Below are positions 1 through 7,686 of a DNA stretch of 64,000 bases, piece after piece. How positions within the stretch are numbered: position 1 is the stretch's first letter; each line of letters opens with the position of its first letter. The notes below the pieces were generated by a model that saw only the letters and a list, made by a program, of their open reading frames with translations, did no database searches and was not told the origin of the DNA. The stretch comes from Chloroflexaceae bacterium (lineage in GTDB: Bacteria > Chloroflexota > Chloroflexia > Chloroflexales > Chloroflexaceae). The stretch is from the NCBI GenBank assembly GCA_025057155.1, contig JANWYD010000010.1, positions 124,001 to 188,000 on the forward strand, in the 5' to 3' direction. The position numbers and the translations under genes are program-made.

Positions 1-470
1 GCCCCGGCGGCCTGTTCCTCAACCACGGCATCGTCCTGGCGACGCGGCAACGCCAGACCAGCCTGAGCCGCATCGGGGCCAGGCTATGGGGGCAGGGGGC
101 CTTCATTCAACGCTACATCTTCCCCGACGGCGAGTTGTTGCCCGCTGGCGAGATGTTGAGCTACGCTGAGGAGTGCGGGTTCGAGCCGCGCGACCTGGAG
201 AGCCTGCGCGAGCATTATGCCGTGACCCTCGATCACTGGCGGCGGCGCCTGGAGGCGCGCCAGACCGAGGCGGTCGCGCTGGTGGGCGAGCGGTTGTACC
301 GCGCCTGGCGGCTCTACCTGGCCGGTTCGGCCTGGCGCTTCCGCGTCGGGCAGATCGGCATTGTGCAGATGTTGTTCGCCCGGCAAACCGCCCGTGGCCG
401 GGTTGAATTGCCCCCGACCCGGGCCGATCTGTACGCCGAGCGACCTCTGGAGTGGAGTGTAGGGGGATGA
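1..470 (+). CDS. Cyclopropane-fatty-acyl-phospholipid synthase-like methyltransferase (C-terminal part)
   Basis: The frame is open from the left edge, so the N-terminus and SAM-binding domain lie outside the window. About 155 C-terminal residues remain. The start of the fragment reads PGGLFLNHGIV, followed by a YIFPDGELLP stretch, and then an aromatic- and Arg-rich tail (LYRAWRLYLAGSAWRFRVGQIGIVQMLF). These are the typical C-terminal landmarks of the CFA synthase / mycolic acid cyclopropane synthase family, which transfer a methylene from SAM to the double bond of membrane lipid acyl chains. The frame closes at a TGA at 468-470. The exact lipid substrate cannot be told from this part, and a paralogous methyltransferase of the same fold remains possible. 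Confidence 0.8.
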   Translation, partial: PGGLFLNHGIVLATRQRQTSLSRIGARLWGQGAFIQRYIFPDGELLPAGEMLSYAEECGFEPRDLESLREHYAVTLDHWRRRLEARQTEAVALVGERLYRAWRLYLAGSAWRFRVGQIGIVQMLFARQTARGRVELPPTRADLYAERPLEWSVGG

Positions 471-525
471 CGCCGAAGGTTGGGCCACTTGTGCACCCTC
501 GGGTGGGAGGGGAGGTGGGGAAACC

Positions 526-698
526 TCTCAGGTGTAGGGTTTTTCGAGCGAGAAGGAGTTTTCGGCATTCCAATGCGCTTGTGATCCTCACCCCCCGCCC
601 CCCTCTCCACCGTAGGTGGAGAGCGGGAAGTTGGGCGTCCCAATGTCCCGGATGGCGCATGTGACGCGAGGATGTGCTGGAAAACCCTACACCTGAGA
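526..698. mobile_element. 173-bp MITE-like element with 18-bp terminal inverted repeats
   Basis: The arms TCTCAGGTGTAGGGTTTT (526-543) and its exact reverse complement (681-698) bound a 173-bp segment with no gene. A 13-bp direct repeat AGGTGGGGAAACC abuts each end (513-525 and 699-711), like a target-site duplication. The interior holds C-rich simple sequence and a small hairpin. This layout suits a non-autonomous miniature transposable element inserted into one of the GGGGAAACC palindromes common in this DNA. No transposase is nearby, and 13 bp is longer than most duplications, so copying of a flanking repeat is an alternative. Confidence 0.5.
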
Positions 699-789
699 AG
701 GTGGGGAAACCCGGTTTCCCCGCTTTCCAACTGCTGTTGGGGCGCCTGAGCTCCCAGCACCGGTTGGAAGCCGGTGAAGCAATCTCAAC

Positions 790-818
790 TTGAGCGCGGC
801 GGCGCGATCTGGTATAGT
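790..818 (+). promoter_or_regulatory. Sigma70-type promoter of the copper/Sco gene group
   Basis: A -35 box TTGAGC (790-795), a 17-nt spacer and a -10 box TATAGT (813-818) lie just before the first gene of the group. Transcription would start near 825, only a few bases from the ATG at 829, so the first mRNA would have almost no leader. Confidence 0.55.
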
Positions 819-828
819 CCCATTTGTG

Positions 829-1269
829 ATGGATGCCACGCAGATAGGGGAAGGAACTGTTCGCCGCCGCGCCGTATCGCTCTGCATGCCCGGCCGTATC
901 GCCTGGAGCAGGAGTGCAGCCTGGCGCTGGCTGCCGCGCGCCCTCGGCCTGCTGATCGCCCTTGAACTGGGCCTGCTCGCGCCCCTCACCTGCGTGTTCC
1001 ACTGCTTCCTGGCGGCGCGCGGGGAACGACCGGCAATCGCCTGGTTCCTCTGCGGCGCGCACCACCCGCCGGCGGCGACGATCGCCGACGCCGACGCGCC
1101 CGCGGCAGGCTCGCCCAGAGCCTTCTTCGAACTGCTTCCCCCGGCGCCGCCGCTGCTGCCCCTGGCTGGCCTGCTGACGCTTATCGCCGTCCTGAGCCTT
1201 GCTCGAGGTTATGTTCCGCCCTTCCTGTCACCGCCGACACCTCCACCGCGTTCTGTGTTCCCCAGGTAG
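829..1269 (+). CDS. Small Cys/His membrane protein of the copper group, unknown function
   Basis: A 146-residue protein. The ATG at 829 was chosen because it sits right behind a good promoter whose -10 box ends at 818; an in-frame TTG at 790 overlaps the -35 box and is unlikely. A first hydrophobic segment (about residues 36-57) runs into a Cys/His cluster (CVFHCF, later CGAHHPP), then a second hydrophobic segment near residues 105-122 and a short Pro-rich tail. The layout recalls small DUF2946-like metal-linked membrane proteins, but I do not recognise the family firmly. It precedes copper chaperone and Sco genes on the same strand, so a role in copper handling at the membrane is an inference from context. 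Confidence 0.6.
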   Translation: MDATQIGEGTVRRRAVSLCMPGRIAWSRSAAWRWLPRALGLLIALELGLLAPLTCVFHCFLAARGERPAIAWFLCGAHHPPAATIADADAPAAGSPRAFFELLPPAPPLLPLAGLLTLIAVLSLARGYVPPFLSPPTPPPRSVFPR

Positions 1270-1388
1270 TACAGAGGCAATCCGGAGGATTGCCCCACCC
1301 CGCAGGCAGAGGGTGGGGGAACCTTGTGTCTCGCAAGTTTACGACAGCAAGCGGATTAACCGCATTTTATACCTGGAGGACACGAATT

Positions 1389-1892
1389 ATGCGAGTGACA
1401 AACGTGCTCGTGCTCATACTGGTGGGCGTGGCCCTGCTGGCTGGTTGTGGCGCGTCGGCGCCTCAGATTTCCGTCAACGAACCCTGGGTGCGCGCCGCCA
1501 AGATGACCGGGATGGATGCCCAGGGCGGGATGAGCGGCCATGGCAGTCACGGTGGCACCGATATGACGCCTCCGAGTGGCACCAGCGCCGCCTACATGGT
1601 GCTGGTCAATCGGGGCGGCGCAGGCGACCGGCTTGTCTCTGCCAGCACCGATGTTGCCGAAGTGGTCGAGTTGCACGAGACCAAAATGGTGGATAATGTG
1701 ATGCAGATGGCGCCGGTCACCGGCGGCATCCCCGTCCCCGCGAATGGCCAGGTCGAATTGAAGCCCGGCGGCCTCCACGTGATGCTGATCGGATTGAAGC
1801 GTGATCTGGCCGCGGGCGAGACCGTCCGGCTGACGCTGAAGTTCGAACGCGCCGGCGAGGTGACGGTGGACGCTCCGGTGCGGATGCCTTGA
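1389..1892 (+). CDS. PCu(A)C periplasmic-type copper chaperone, lipoprotein
   Basis: 167 residues from the ATG at 1389, with GGAGGA eight bases upstream; an in-frame extension to 1290 lacks such a site. Residues 1-20 form a lipoprotein signal ending LLAGC, so the mature protein would be anchored by Cys20. The PCu(A)C copper motif is present: His96, Met107 (ten residues between), His130 and Met132. An extra Met/His-rich insert at residues 39-59 (MTGMDAQGGMSGHGSHGGTDM without its last residue) could bind more copper. In characterised members, PCu(A)C delivers Cu(I) to the CuA centre of cytochrome c oxidase together with Sco, and a Sco gene follows 113 bp downstream. Confidence 0.9.
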   Translation: MRVTNVLVLILVGVALLAGCGASAPQISVNEPWVRAAKMTGMDAQGGMSGHGSHGGTDMTPPSGTSAAYMVLVNRGGAGDRLVSASTDVAEVVELHETKMVDNVMQMAPVTGGIPVPANGQVELKPGGLHVMLIGLKRDLAAGETVRLTLKFERAGEVTVDAPVRMP

Positions 1893-1920
1893 GGTGGGCA
1901 CAGGCCCCGTGAAGCGCATG

Positions 1921-1969
1921 TGGGACAACCCTCCGGGTTGCATGTGGGACAACCCGGAGGGTCGTCCCA
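1921..1969. repeat. 20-bp near-perfect hairpin between copper chaperone and sco genes
   Basis: TGGGACAACCCTCCGGGTTG at 1921-1940 pairs with 1950-1969 at 19 of 20 positions around a 9-nt loop. No T tract follows, so it is not a standard terminator. It belongs to a dispersed family with a GGGCAACCC / GGGTTGCCC core also seen at 19315-19332 and 24336-24360. Confidence 0.7.
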
Positions 1970-2005
1970 TAATCTGGCTACTTCATAACCGATTGGAAAA
2001 AAACT

Positions 2006-2617
2006 ATGCCTCGTCTGGGATTGTTCTCGATTGCATTGATCCTGGCCCTCCTGAGCGGTTGTGCTCGACCCGCGCCCGGCCCCGCGCCCGAGTCTTCGGT
2101 CCAGCAGGGAACGCGCATCGAACCGCCGACGCAACTGAGCGATTTCACCCTGCCCAGCAGCCTGGGCCGCGATCTGAGCCTTAGCGAGTTGCGCGGCAAG
2201 CCCCTCCTGCTCTTCTTCGGCTACACCTTCTGCCCCGATGTCTGTCCGATGACCCTCTCGGAGATGAAACGGGTGAAGGCCGATCTTGGCGCTGATAGCG
2301 AACAGTTGCAGGTGGTGTTCATCAGCGTGGATGGGGCGCGGGATACCCCTGAGGTGCTGGCACGGCATCTGGCGGCCTTCGATCCGACGTTCATCGGTCT
2401 GCAGGGCGACGATGCCACCCTGCGGCGGATCGGCCCGGAGTACGGGCTGTACTACAAGCGCAACACGCCCGAAGGCACCAGCGCCGCCTACCTGGTAGAC
2501 CACAGCTCGGCGACTTATCTGATTGACGCCGAGGGGCGCCTGCGCGTCGTATATAGCTTCGGCACGCCCCCTGAGGTGATCGCGGCAGACGTTCGCGCGT
2601 TGTTGAAGGAAGGTTGA
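2006..2617 (+). CDS. Sco family copper-binding lipoprotein (SCO1/SenC)
   Basis: 203 residues. The N-terminus is a lipoprotein signal (ALLSGC, Cys19). The thioredoxin-like fold carries the Sco copper site: Cys76 and Cys80 in FCPDVCP, plus His166 in LVDHSSATYL. Sco proteins act on the outer face of the membrane in assembly of the CuA centre of cytochrome c oxidase, as metallochaperone or thiol reductase. It follows a PCu(A)C gene, its usual functional partner, and the next gene starts at the stop codon, so the group is probably one transcript. Confidence 0.92.
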   Translation: MPRLGLFSIALILALLSGCARPAPGPAPESSVQQGTRIEPPTQLSDFTLPSSLGRDLSLSELRGKPLLLFFGYTFCPDVCPMTLSEMKRVKADLGADSEQLQVVFISVDGARDTPEVLARHLAAFDPTFIGLQGDDATLRRIGPEYGLYYKRNTPEGTSAAYLVDHSSATYLIDAEGRLRVVYSFGTPPEVIAADVRALLKEG

Positions 2618-3159
2618 CCGTGCGCGCGGGAAGACTCCCGGCGCCCATGCCGGGACGTGATGTTCATCGTCACAGGGCTGACCGGCCGCTCAAGGAGCGC
2701 CGGTCGTGGCCGGGGCGGGGCGCCTGGCGCTCGCTGATGTTTCTCGTGGCTCTGGCGGCGGCGCTCCTGGCCGGCGCCTGTGGCGGGGGCAGCCTGCCGC
2801 CGCTCGCCCCTGACCAGGTGCGCGCCCAGCAGACAGTCAATGGCCTTACCATCACCCTGGACACGCAGCGCGATCCGCAGATCAACCAGCCCCAGCGCTT
2901 CCGTGTAACGCTCACCGACCGGCTGGGTCGCCCCCTCGACGGGGCCAGCGTTTACCTGGACCTGGACATGAACATGATCTGCCTCAGCGGCGCGCAGCCG
3001 CTGGCCACACCCGTGGGGCCGGGCCAGTACGAGGCCCGTTCGGTCTACCAGATGCCCGGGGAGTGGGAGATCACCGTGTACGCCCAGGTGAACGGCGAAA
3101 CCCGCCAAGCCCTGTTCCGTATTCACGTGGCCGACCCTGACGGGTCGCCGCTGGGGTAA
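2614..3159 (+). CDS. YtkA/FixH-like lipoprotein
   Basis: Up to 181 residues. The frame can start at TTG 2614 or GTG 2620, overlapping or abutting the sco stop. An ATG at 2737 gives a clean lipoprotein signal (MFLVALAAALLAGAC). The longer form has an Arg-rich lead of about 40 residues, so the true start is open. The mature domain is an all-beta fold of about 100 residues with the pattern QPQRFRVTLTDRLGRPLDGASV, then a Met-rich strand (LDLDMNMICL), then GPGQYEARSVYQMPGEWEITVY. This fits the YtkA-like domain found near cytochrome oxidase and copper genes. It could be a copper-site or oxidase assembly accessory. Confidence 0.7.
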   Translation: MTVRAGRLPAPMPGRDVHRHRADRPLKERRSWPGRGAWRSLMFLVALAAALLAGACGGGSLPPLAPDQVRAQQTVNGLTITLDTQRDPQINQPQRFRVTLTDRLGRPLDGASVYLDLDMNMICLSGAQPLATPVGPGQYEARSVYQMPGEWEITVYAQVNGETRQALFRIHVADPDGSPLG

Positions 3160-3204
3160 GCGGGGGCGCAGGGCAAGCCGGTTGCCCCGGGTGCAAATCA
3201 AGAG

Positions 3205-3234
3205 AGTTCCTGGGGAGGCCTTGCCCTCCCGAAC
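3205..3234. repeat. GGGAGGGC/GCCCTCCC palindrome copy (family R2)
   Basis: An imperfect copy, with TGGGGAGGCC and TTGCCCTCCCGA arms, of a dispersed hairpin. Cleaner copies are at 8550-8572, 12160-12182 and 31432-31460. Confidence 0.5.
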
Positions 3235-3297
3235 CCTCACCGGGCAGAGGCCCGTGCGACCTGGTTGCCCCGTGGGTGTCAGGTCCAGAGGTGCGCG

Positions 3298-3978
3298 ATG
3301 CAAAACCAGAGGTCAAAACGCGAGATGGCCGAGCGACTGGAGGGGCGTCTCGGATTGAGCACCGAGCAGTGGTTGAAGGTGATCGAAACCCTTTCAGCCA
3401 TCCTGCTCTCGCTGGCGGCGCTGGGAACCTCCTGGAGCGGCTATCAGGCCGGCCTGTGGAACGGGCAGATGGCGACGCGCTATAACCAGGCAGGCGCGCT
3501 GCGCGTCGAGTCGGTCAGAAACAGCGGGATAGCCAGCCGCAACGTCCAGCTTGACGTGCAGTTGTTCACCGACTGGCTCGAGGCCGTCGCCGCGAAGAAT
3601 CAGGCGCTGGCGGATTTCTACCGGACGCGCTTCCGGCCCGAGTTCGTGCCGGCCTTTGAGGCGTGGCTGGCCAGTCGCCCCCTCGAGAACCCGCAGGCCG
3701 CCTCCAGCCCGTTCGAAATGCCGGAGTACCGGCTCGCCGCTCAGGAGGAAGCCAACCGGCTGGAACGCGAAGCTGGCGAAATGTTCGACCAGGGCATCGC
3801 CGCCAACCAGACCGCTGACCGGTACGTGCTTAACACGGTGATCCTGGCCCTGGTGCTCTTCTTCAGCGGCCTGGTCTCGAACTTCAAGCTCCTCTTCGTG
3901 CGCATAACGCTCATCGCGATCGCAATGGCGCTGCTCACCTATGGGGTGAGCAGGCTGCTGGTATATCCGGTGCTTTGA
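3298..3978 (+). CDS. Membrane protein of unknown function with long extracytoplasmic or cytoplasmic middle
   Basis: 226 residues from ATG 3298; an in-frame ATG at 3265 lies in repeat-like sequence and was not preferred. One hydrophobic helix near residues 32-50 (LSAILLSLAALGTSW) is followed by a charged helical region of about 120 residues. Two closely spaced membrane helices end the protein (VILALVLFFSGLVSNFKLLFVRITLIAIAMALLTYGV). The middle has Gln/Ala/Glu-rich helices (AQEEANRLEREAGEMFDQG) that could form a coiled coil. The layout resembles DUF4337-like membrane proteins, but I do not recognise it with certainty. It is the last gene on this strand before a convergent gene at 3997. Confidence 0.7.
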   Translation: MQNQRSKREMAERLEGRLGLSTEQWLKVIETLSAILLSLAALGTSWSGYQAGLWNGQMATRYNQAGALRVESVRNSGIASRNVQLDVQLFTDWLEAVAAKNQALADFYRTRFRPEFVPAFEAWLASRPLENPQAASSPFEMPEYRLAAQEEANRLEREAGEMFDQGIAANQTADRYVLNTVILALVLFFSGLVSNFKLLFVRITLIAIAMALLTYGVSRLLVYPVL

Positions 3979-3996
3979 GAGCCGCCGAAGGACGGG

Positions 3997-4662
3997 TCAA
4001 TGTTCCGCGAACGTTGCCAGCCACGCTCTGGTGTGCGGCGCAACTGTCGGAGAGGCAGCGGCCAGTTCGATACGCAGCCGCGCCAGGTCGGCGGGGGTGT
4101 CCACGTCGTACCAGCCAGGTAACAGCGCGACGCGGAGATCCAGTTCGGCGGCGATCGCCAGGGTGTCGCGCAGCACCGTGGGCGTGCTCATTGTCACCTC
4201 GCGCAGCAAGCGCGAGTGAGGGCGATGCATGCCGATCAGATAGTAGCCGCCGTCATCGCTGGGGCCGAACACCAGATCGTGCGCGCCAAGGAGTGCAAAC
4301 GCGCGATTGACGTAAGCCGCGGGCAGGGTGGGAATGTCGGAGCCGATCAGCACGGCGGCGCCGGGGCCGGCGCCCAGAACCGTGGCGAAGCAGCGCTCCA
4401 TACGCTCGCCGAGGTCGGCGCCCTGTTGGGGCAGCAGGGCGAAATCAGGGGCCAGCGCCGCAAAGTAGCTGGCGGCCTCCACAGGCTGGTAGACGACCAC
4501 CCGTGACGAGGCCGGGACCTGACGGGCCAGCGCCAGGGTGTCGCGCAGGAAGCAGGCGTACAGCTCCGCCGCCGCGGCATGGCTCAGGGGAGGGCACAGG
4601 CGGGTCTTGGTCTGGCCGGCGACGGGTTGTTTGGCGAAGATCAGCAGGGTCTGGCGCATCAT
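3997..4662 (-). CDS. TIGR04282 / DUF2064 family glycosyltransferase-like protein
   Basis: 221 residues. The N-terminus MMRQTLLIFAKQPVAGQTKTRLCPPLS carries the family signature (FxKxPxxGxxKTRL), a nucleotide-sugar-type binding loop similar to CofC and MobA. A later GSDIPTLPAAYVNRAF and FGPSDDGGYYLIGM are the metal- and substrate-binding motifs expected in this group. Members are annotated as TIGR04282 family arsenosugar biosynthesis glycosyltransferases, but most have no proven substrate. It is alone on this strand between a + strand membrane protein and tRNA-Cys, with no arsenic genes beside it, so the arsenosugar link should not be assumed. Confidence 0.8.
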   Translation of the reverse strand: MMRQTLLIFAKQPVAGQTKTRLCPPLSHAAAAELYACFLRDTLALARQVPASSRVVVYQPVEAASYFAALAPDFALLPQQGADLGERMERCFATVLGAGPGAAVLIGSDIPTLPAAYVNRAFALLGAHDLVFGPSDDGGYYLIGMHRPHSRLLREVTMSTPTVLRDTLAIAAELDLRVALLPGWYDVDTPADLARLRIELAAASPTVAPHTRAWLATFAEH

Positions 4663-4775
4663 TACGGGTACGTGTTCAGATTTACTGCAGAGCGCGCAAG
4701 GATTGTTGGAACCCTCCGCGCCCTCTGCGGTGCGAACATGTTCGGTAGATGCAATATTAGCTATTACGGTCGCAG

Positions 4776-4804
4776 TTGCGGCCCGAGCGGCGCTGTGCTA
4801 GAAT
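4776..4804 (+). promoter_or_regulatory. Promoter of tRNA-Cys
   Basis: TTGCGG (4776-4781), a 17-nt spacer and TAGAAT (4799-4804). Transcription would begin near 4811, about six bases before the mature tRNA. Confidence 0.6.
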
Positions 4805-4816
4805 AAAGCTGTTACT

Positions 4817-4891
4817 GGCGACGTAGCAAAGTGGTAATGCAGCGGTCTGCAAAACCGCCATTCGCGGGTTCGATTCCCGCCGTCGCCTCCA
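4817..4891 (+). tRNA. tRNA-Cys (anticodon GCA)
   Basis: The acceptor arm GGCGACG (4817-4823) pairs with CGTCGCC (4881-4887). The anticodon stem GCGGT/ACCGC encloses loop CTGCAAA with anticodon GCA at 4849-4851. The T arm GCGGGTTCGATTCCCGC is standard. Discriminator T4888 is the usual base for cysteine tRNA, and CCA is encoded at 4889-4891. The gene has its own promoter and terminator. Confidence 0.97.
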
Positions 4892-4898
4892 ATCGGTT

Positions 4899-4924
4899 CG
4901 CCCCGCCGCCACGCGGGGCGTTTT
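4899..4924 (+). terminator. Rho-independent terminator of tRNA-Cys
   Basis: An 8-bp perfect stem CGCCCCGC / GCGGGGCG around a 6-nt loop, followed by TTTT (4921-4924), eight bases after the tRNA CCA. Confidence 0.8.
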
Positions 4925-5312
4925 ACGTTCCGGCGCGCCTTGTCAGCCGCTGCGCGCGTCAGTATAATGCCGGAGTCTGTAGAGGGGTTCGGAGCAACCG
5001 GCTTTGCCCATGCCCCTGCCTGTGAGTAGTCTGTAAAGTAAGTTTCCTGGCCTTTCGGCCCCCCTCCCAATCTCCCCCCGTTGGGGGGGAGCAGCCGGAC
5101 CCCTCCCCCGGCGGGGGAGGATTGGGGAGGGGGCGGGGTATAGCGAAAAACTTTGTTTACAAACTAGTGAGAGCGCCGGGCGCAACTCTCTCTCCGGGTT
5201 GCGCCCCGGACAAGGAAGGCGCCCGGCATCCCTGTCTGACGGAATGAGCCGGGAAGGTGTCATCCTCCCGGTAAACCTCCTTCCGAGGCGCCTGACGAGT
5301 GAAGAGCGAACT
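4925..5312. other. Intergenic stretch with G/C-rich inverted repeat, no gene seen
   Basis: No convincing coding frame. At 5058-5137 a C-rich arm (CCTCCCAATCTCCCCC core) faces a matching G-rich arm (GGGGGAGGATTGGGGAGGG) about 35 bases later, making a long imperfect hairpin. The rest is unremarkable upstream sequence of the epimerase at 5313. Confidence 0.5.
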
Positions 5313-6344
5313 ATGCGGATCTTAATCACCGGCGGCGCCGGGTTCATCGGAAGCAATCTGGCCTATCGCCTGTTGATGCGCGGGCACCGCGTGACGGTGT
5401 TCGATAACCTCTCGCGGCCTTGTACGCCCCATAATCTCGACTGGCTCGAACGGTTCGCCGACGACGCGCCCGGTGCGCTCGATTTTATCCGCGGCGATGT
5501 GCGCGATGCGCGGGCGGTGATGCTTGCCGCCGCCGATGCCGAGGCCATCATCCACCTGGCCAGCCAGGTCGCTGTCACCACTTCGGTGCTCGATCCGCGC
5601 ACCGATTTTGAGATCAATGCCCTGGGCACCTTCAACGTCCTCGAAGCCGCCCGCCGCGCCCCGGCGCGCCCGGCGGTGCTCTACGCCTCGACCAATAAGG
5701 TCTATGGCGCGATGTCCGACCTGGCGATTGTTGAAGAAGAGACCCGCTACCGCTACCGCGACCTGCCCTACGGGGTGCCCGAAACCTATCCGGTGGATTT
5801 CTATTCGCCCTATGGCTGCTCCAAGGGCGCTGGAGACCAGTATGTGCGCGATTATCACCGCATCTACGGTCTGCCCACGGTGGTCTTTCGCCAGTCGGCG
5901 ATCTACGGCCCGCGCCAGTTCGGCGTGGAGGATCAGGGCTGGGCGGCGCACTTCGTCATTGCCGCCCAGACCGGCCGCCCGATTGTCATCTACGGCGATG
6001 GCAAGCAGGTGCGGGACATGCTTTACATTGACGATCTGGTGGATCTCTACGAACTGGCGCTCGACCGCATCGAAACCATCGCCGGGCAGATCTACAATGT
6101 CGGCGGCGGCCCGGAGCATACCCTCTCGATCTGGGCCGAGTTTCAGCCGTTGTTGAGCCGCCTGGCCGGCCGTCAGGTCGAGGCCGCCCGCTTCGGCGAA
6201 TGGCGGCCCGGCGATCAGCGCGTCTGCGTGCTCGACATTCGCAAGGTTGAGCGCGATCTGGGCTGGCGCCCTCGCGTCGGTCTCGAAGAGGGCATGCAGC
6301 GTCTCTGGAAATGGGTCGCGGAGCATCGCGAGTTGTTCCGGTAA
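5313..6344 (+). CDS. NAD-dependent sugar-nucleotide epimerase (CDP-paratose 2-epimerase-like SDR)
   Basis: 343 residues from ATG 5313, which begins directly with the Rossmann strand; the open frame upstream to 5199 has no signature. The cofactor motif GGAGFIGS is at residues 7-14. The catalytic YxxxK is Tyr167/Lys171 within SPYGCSKGAGDQY. STNKVYG replaces the common SSxxVYG, as in CDP-paratose/tyvelose 2-epimerases and their relatives. Such enzymes interconvert nucleotide sugars for surface glycans. The following glycosyltransferase overlaps the stop codon by one base, which suggests coupled translation and a shared glycan pathway. The exact substrate is not proven. Confidence 0.85.
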   Translation: MRILITGGAGFIGSNLAYRLLMRGHRVTVFDNLSRPCTPHNLDWLERFADDAPGALDFIRGDVRDARAVMLAAADAEAIIHLASQVAVTTSVLDPRTDFEINALGTFNVLEAARRAPARPAVLYASTNKVYGAMSDLAIVEEETRYRYRDLPYGVPETYPVDFYSPYGCSKGAGDQYVRDYHRIYGLPTVVFRQSAIYGPRQFGVEDQGWAAHFVIAAQTGRPIVIYGDGKQVRDMLYIDDLVDLYELALDRIETIAGQIYNVGGGPEHTLSIWAEFQPLLSRLAGRQVEAARFGEWRPGDQRVCVLDIRKVERDLGWRPRVGLEEGMQRLWKWVAEHRELFR

Positions 6345-7510
6345 TGCGAATCCTCTGCGCCCTTACCTACTACCGTCCCTACATCAGCGGCCTGACGATC
6401 TACGTCCAGCGTCTGGCGACCGCACTGGCCCGTCGCGGCCACGCGGTGACCGTGCTCACCTCGCAGTACGATCCCAGTCTGCCCCTTACCGAGTGGATGG
6501 ACGGGGTGCGCGTCGTGCGCGCCCCGGTGGTGGCGCGGGTGAGCAAGGGCGTGATCATGCCCACCTTCGGCTGGCTGGCCACCTCGCTGGTGTGGAACCA
6601 CGATGTGATGAGCCTGCACCTGCCCCAGTTCGACGCGCCCGGCCTGGCCCTGCGCGGGCGCCTCTTCCGCCAGCCGGTCGTGCTCACCTACCACAGCGAC
6701 CTGCAACTGCCCTTCAGCATGCTCAACACCGTCGCCAACAAGGTGGTGGACGCCGCCAACCTCGCCGCTGGCGTCCTGGCGACGCGGATCGTCGCCTACA
6801 CCCAGGATTTCGCCGACCACTCGCCCTACCTGCGGCGCTTCCGCGAGAAGATCGTCGTCATCCCGCCCCCCGTGGAGGTGGCCGAGGCCACGCCTGAGGA
6901 GATCGCCGCCTTTCGCGAACGCTGGAACCTGCGCCGCCCGGTCATTGGCATGGCCGCCCGGCTCGCCGCCGAGAAGGGCGTCGAGGTGCTGCTCAAGGCC
7001 CTGCCCCGCGTCCTGGAGGTTTACCCTGAGACGCGGGTGCTCTTCGCCGGCCCCCACGAGAACGTCCTCGGCGAAGAGGCCTATGCCCAGCGCCTCGCGC
7101 CCGAGTTCGCCCGCTTCAGCCGCCACTGGACCTTTCTGGGCACGCTCGGCCCGCGCGAGATGGCCGCCTTCTTCCCCAACCTTGACGTGATCGTGGTGCC
7201 CTCATTAAACTCCACCGAGACCTTCGGCCTGGTGCAGGTGGAGGCCATGCTCTGCGGCACCCCGTCGATCGCCAGCGCCCTGCCCGGCGTGCGGCAGCCG
7301 GTGCACCAGACAGGGATGGGCGAAGTGGTGCCTGTCGGTGACAGCGACGCCCTGGCCGCGGCCATCCTGCGGGTGATCGAGTTGCGCGAGCGCTACGTGC
7401 GCCCGCGGGCCGAAATCGCCGCGAAGTTCTCCACCGAGCGGACCGCTGAGGCCTATGAACAGCTCTTTGAAACGCTGCGGAGGCGTGGCTCGAAAGGCGT
7501 GTCCCCCTAG
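6344..7510 (+). CDS. Glycosyltransferase family 4
   Basis: 388 residues. The start ATG overlaps the stop TAA of the epimerase (TAATG). The GT-B architecture is clear. The N-terminal acceptor domain opens with MRILCALTYYRPYISGLTIYV. The C-terminal domain has VIGMAARLAAEKGVEVLLKAL, then STETFGLVQVEAMLCGTPSIAS with the ExF/E-type nucleotide-sugar motif of GT4 enzymes. It acts in the cytoplasm, transferring a sugar from an activated donor to a lipid or glycan acceptor. Donor and acceptor are unknown. Its neighbours are an epimerase and a methyltransferase. Confidence 0.9.
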   Translation: MRILCALTYYRPYISGLTIYVQRLATALARRGHAVTVLTSQYDPSLPLTEWMDGVRVVRAPVVARVSKGVIMPTFGWLATSLVWNHDVMSLHLPQFDAPGLALRGRLFRQPVVLTYHSDLQLPFSMLNTVANKVVDAANLAAGVLATRIVAYTQDFADHSPYLRRFREKIVVIPPPVEVAEATPEEIAAFRERWNLRRPVIGMAARLAAEKGVEVLLKALPRVLEVYPETRVLFAGPHENVLGEEAYAQRLAPEFARFSRHWTFLGTLGPREMAAFFPNLDVIVVPSLNSTETFGLVQVEAMLCGTPSIASALPGVRQPVHQTGMGEVVPVGDSDALAAAILRVIELRERYVRPRAEIAAKFSTERTAEAYEQLFETLRRRGSKGVSP

Positions 7511-7562
7511 GGTATGGTTCAGATCCGATTGTTTCAGCCTGACCGTATACGTTCACGTAACC

Positions 7563-7684
7563 GGTCTGTAGAGGTGTGGAGGTGTAGAGGTGTGGAGGTG
7601 TGGAGCGGGCGGGCACTCCACTATGGATCATACCATGCCATTGCGCTACACGTCTACAGCTCCACAGCTCTACAGCTCCACATG
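7563..7684. repeat. Long imperfect inverted repeat of GGTGTGGAG units
   Basis: Tandem GTGTGGAGGTGTAGAG-type units at about 7566-7606 face the near complement (CTACAGCTCCACAGCTC-type units) at about 7648-7684 across a ~40-bp spacer. The arms differ mainly by G/C swaps at one position of each unit. It ends within a few bases of the methyltransferase start. Similar C-rich units, CACACCTCCACACCTCC, lie at 26691-26710. Confidence 0.6.
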
Positions 7685-7686
7685 AC

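Noticed and set aside
3997-4662. Arsenosugar glycosyltransferase proper
   Set aside because: Family annotation suggests it, but no arsM or other arsenic genes are adjacent, so only the family name is given.
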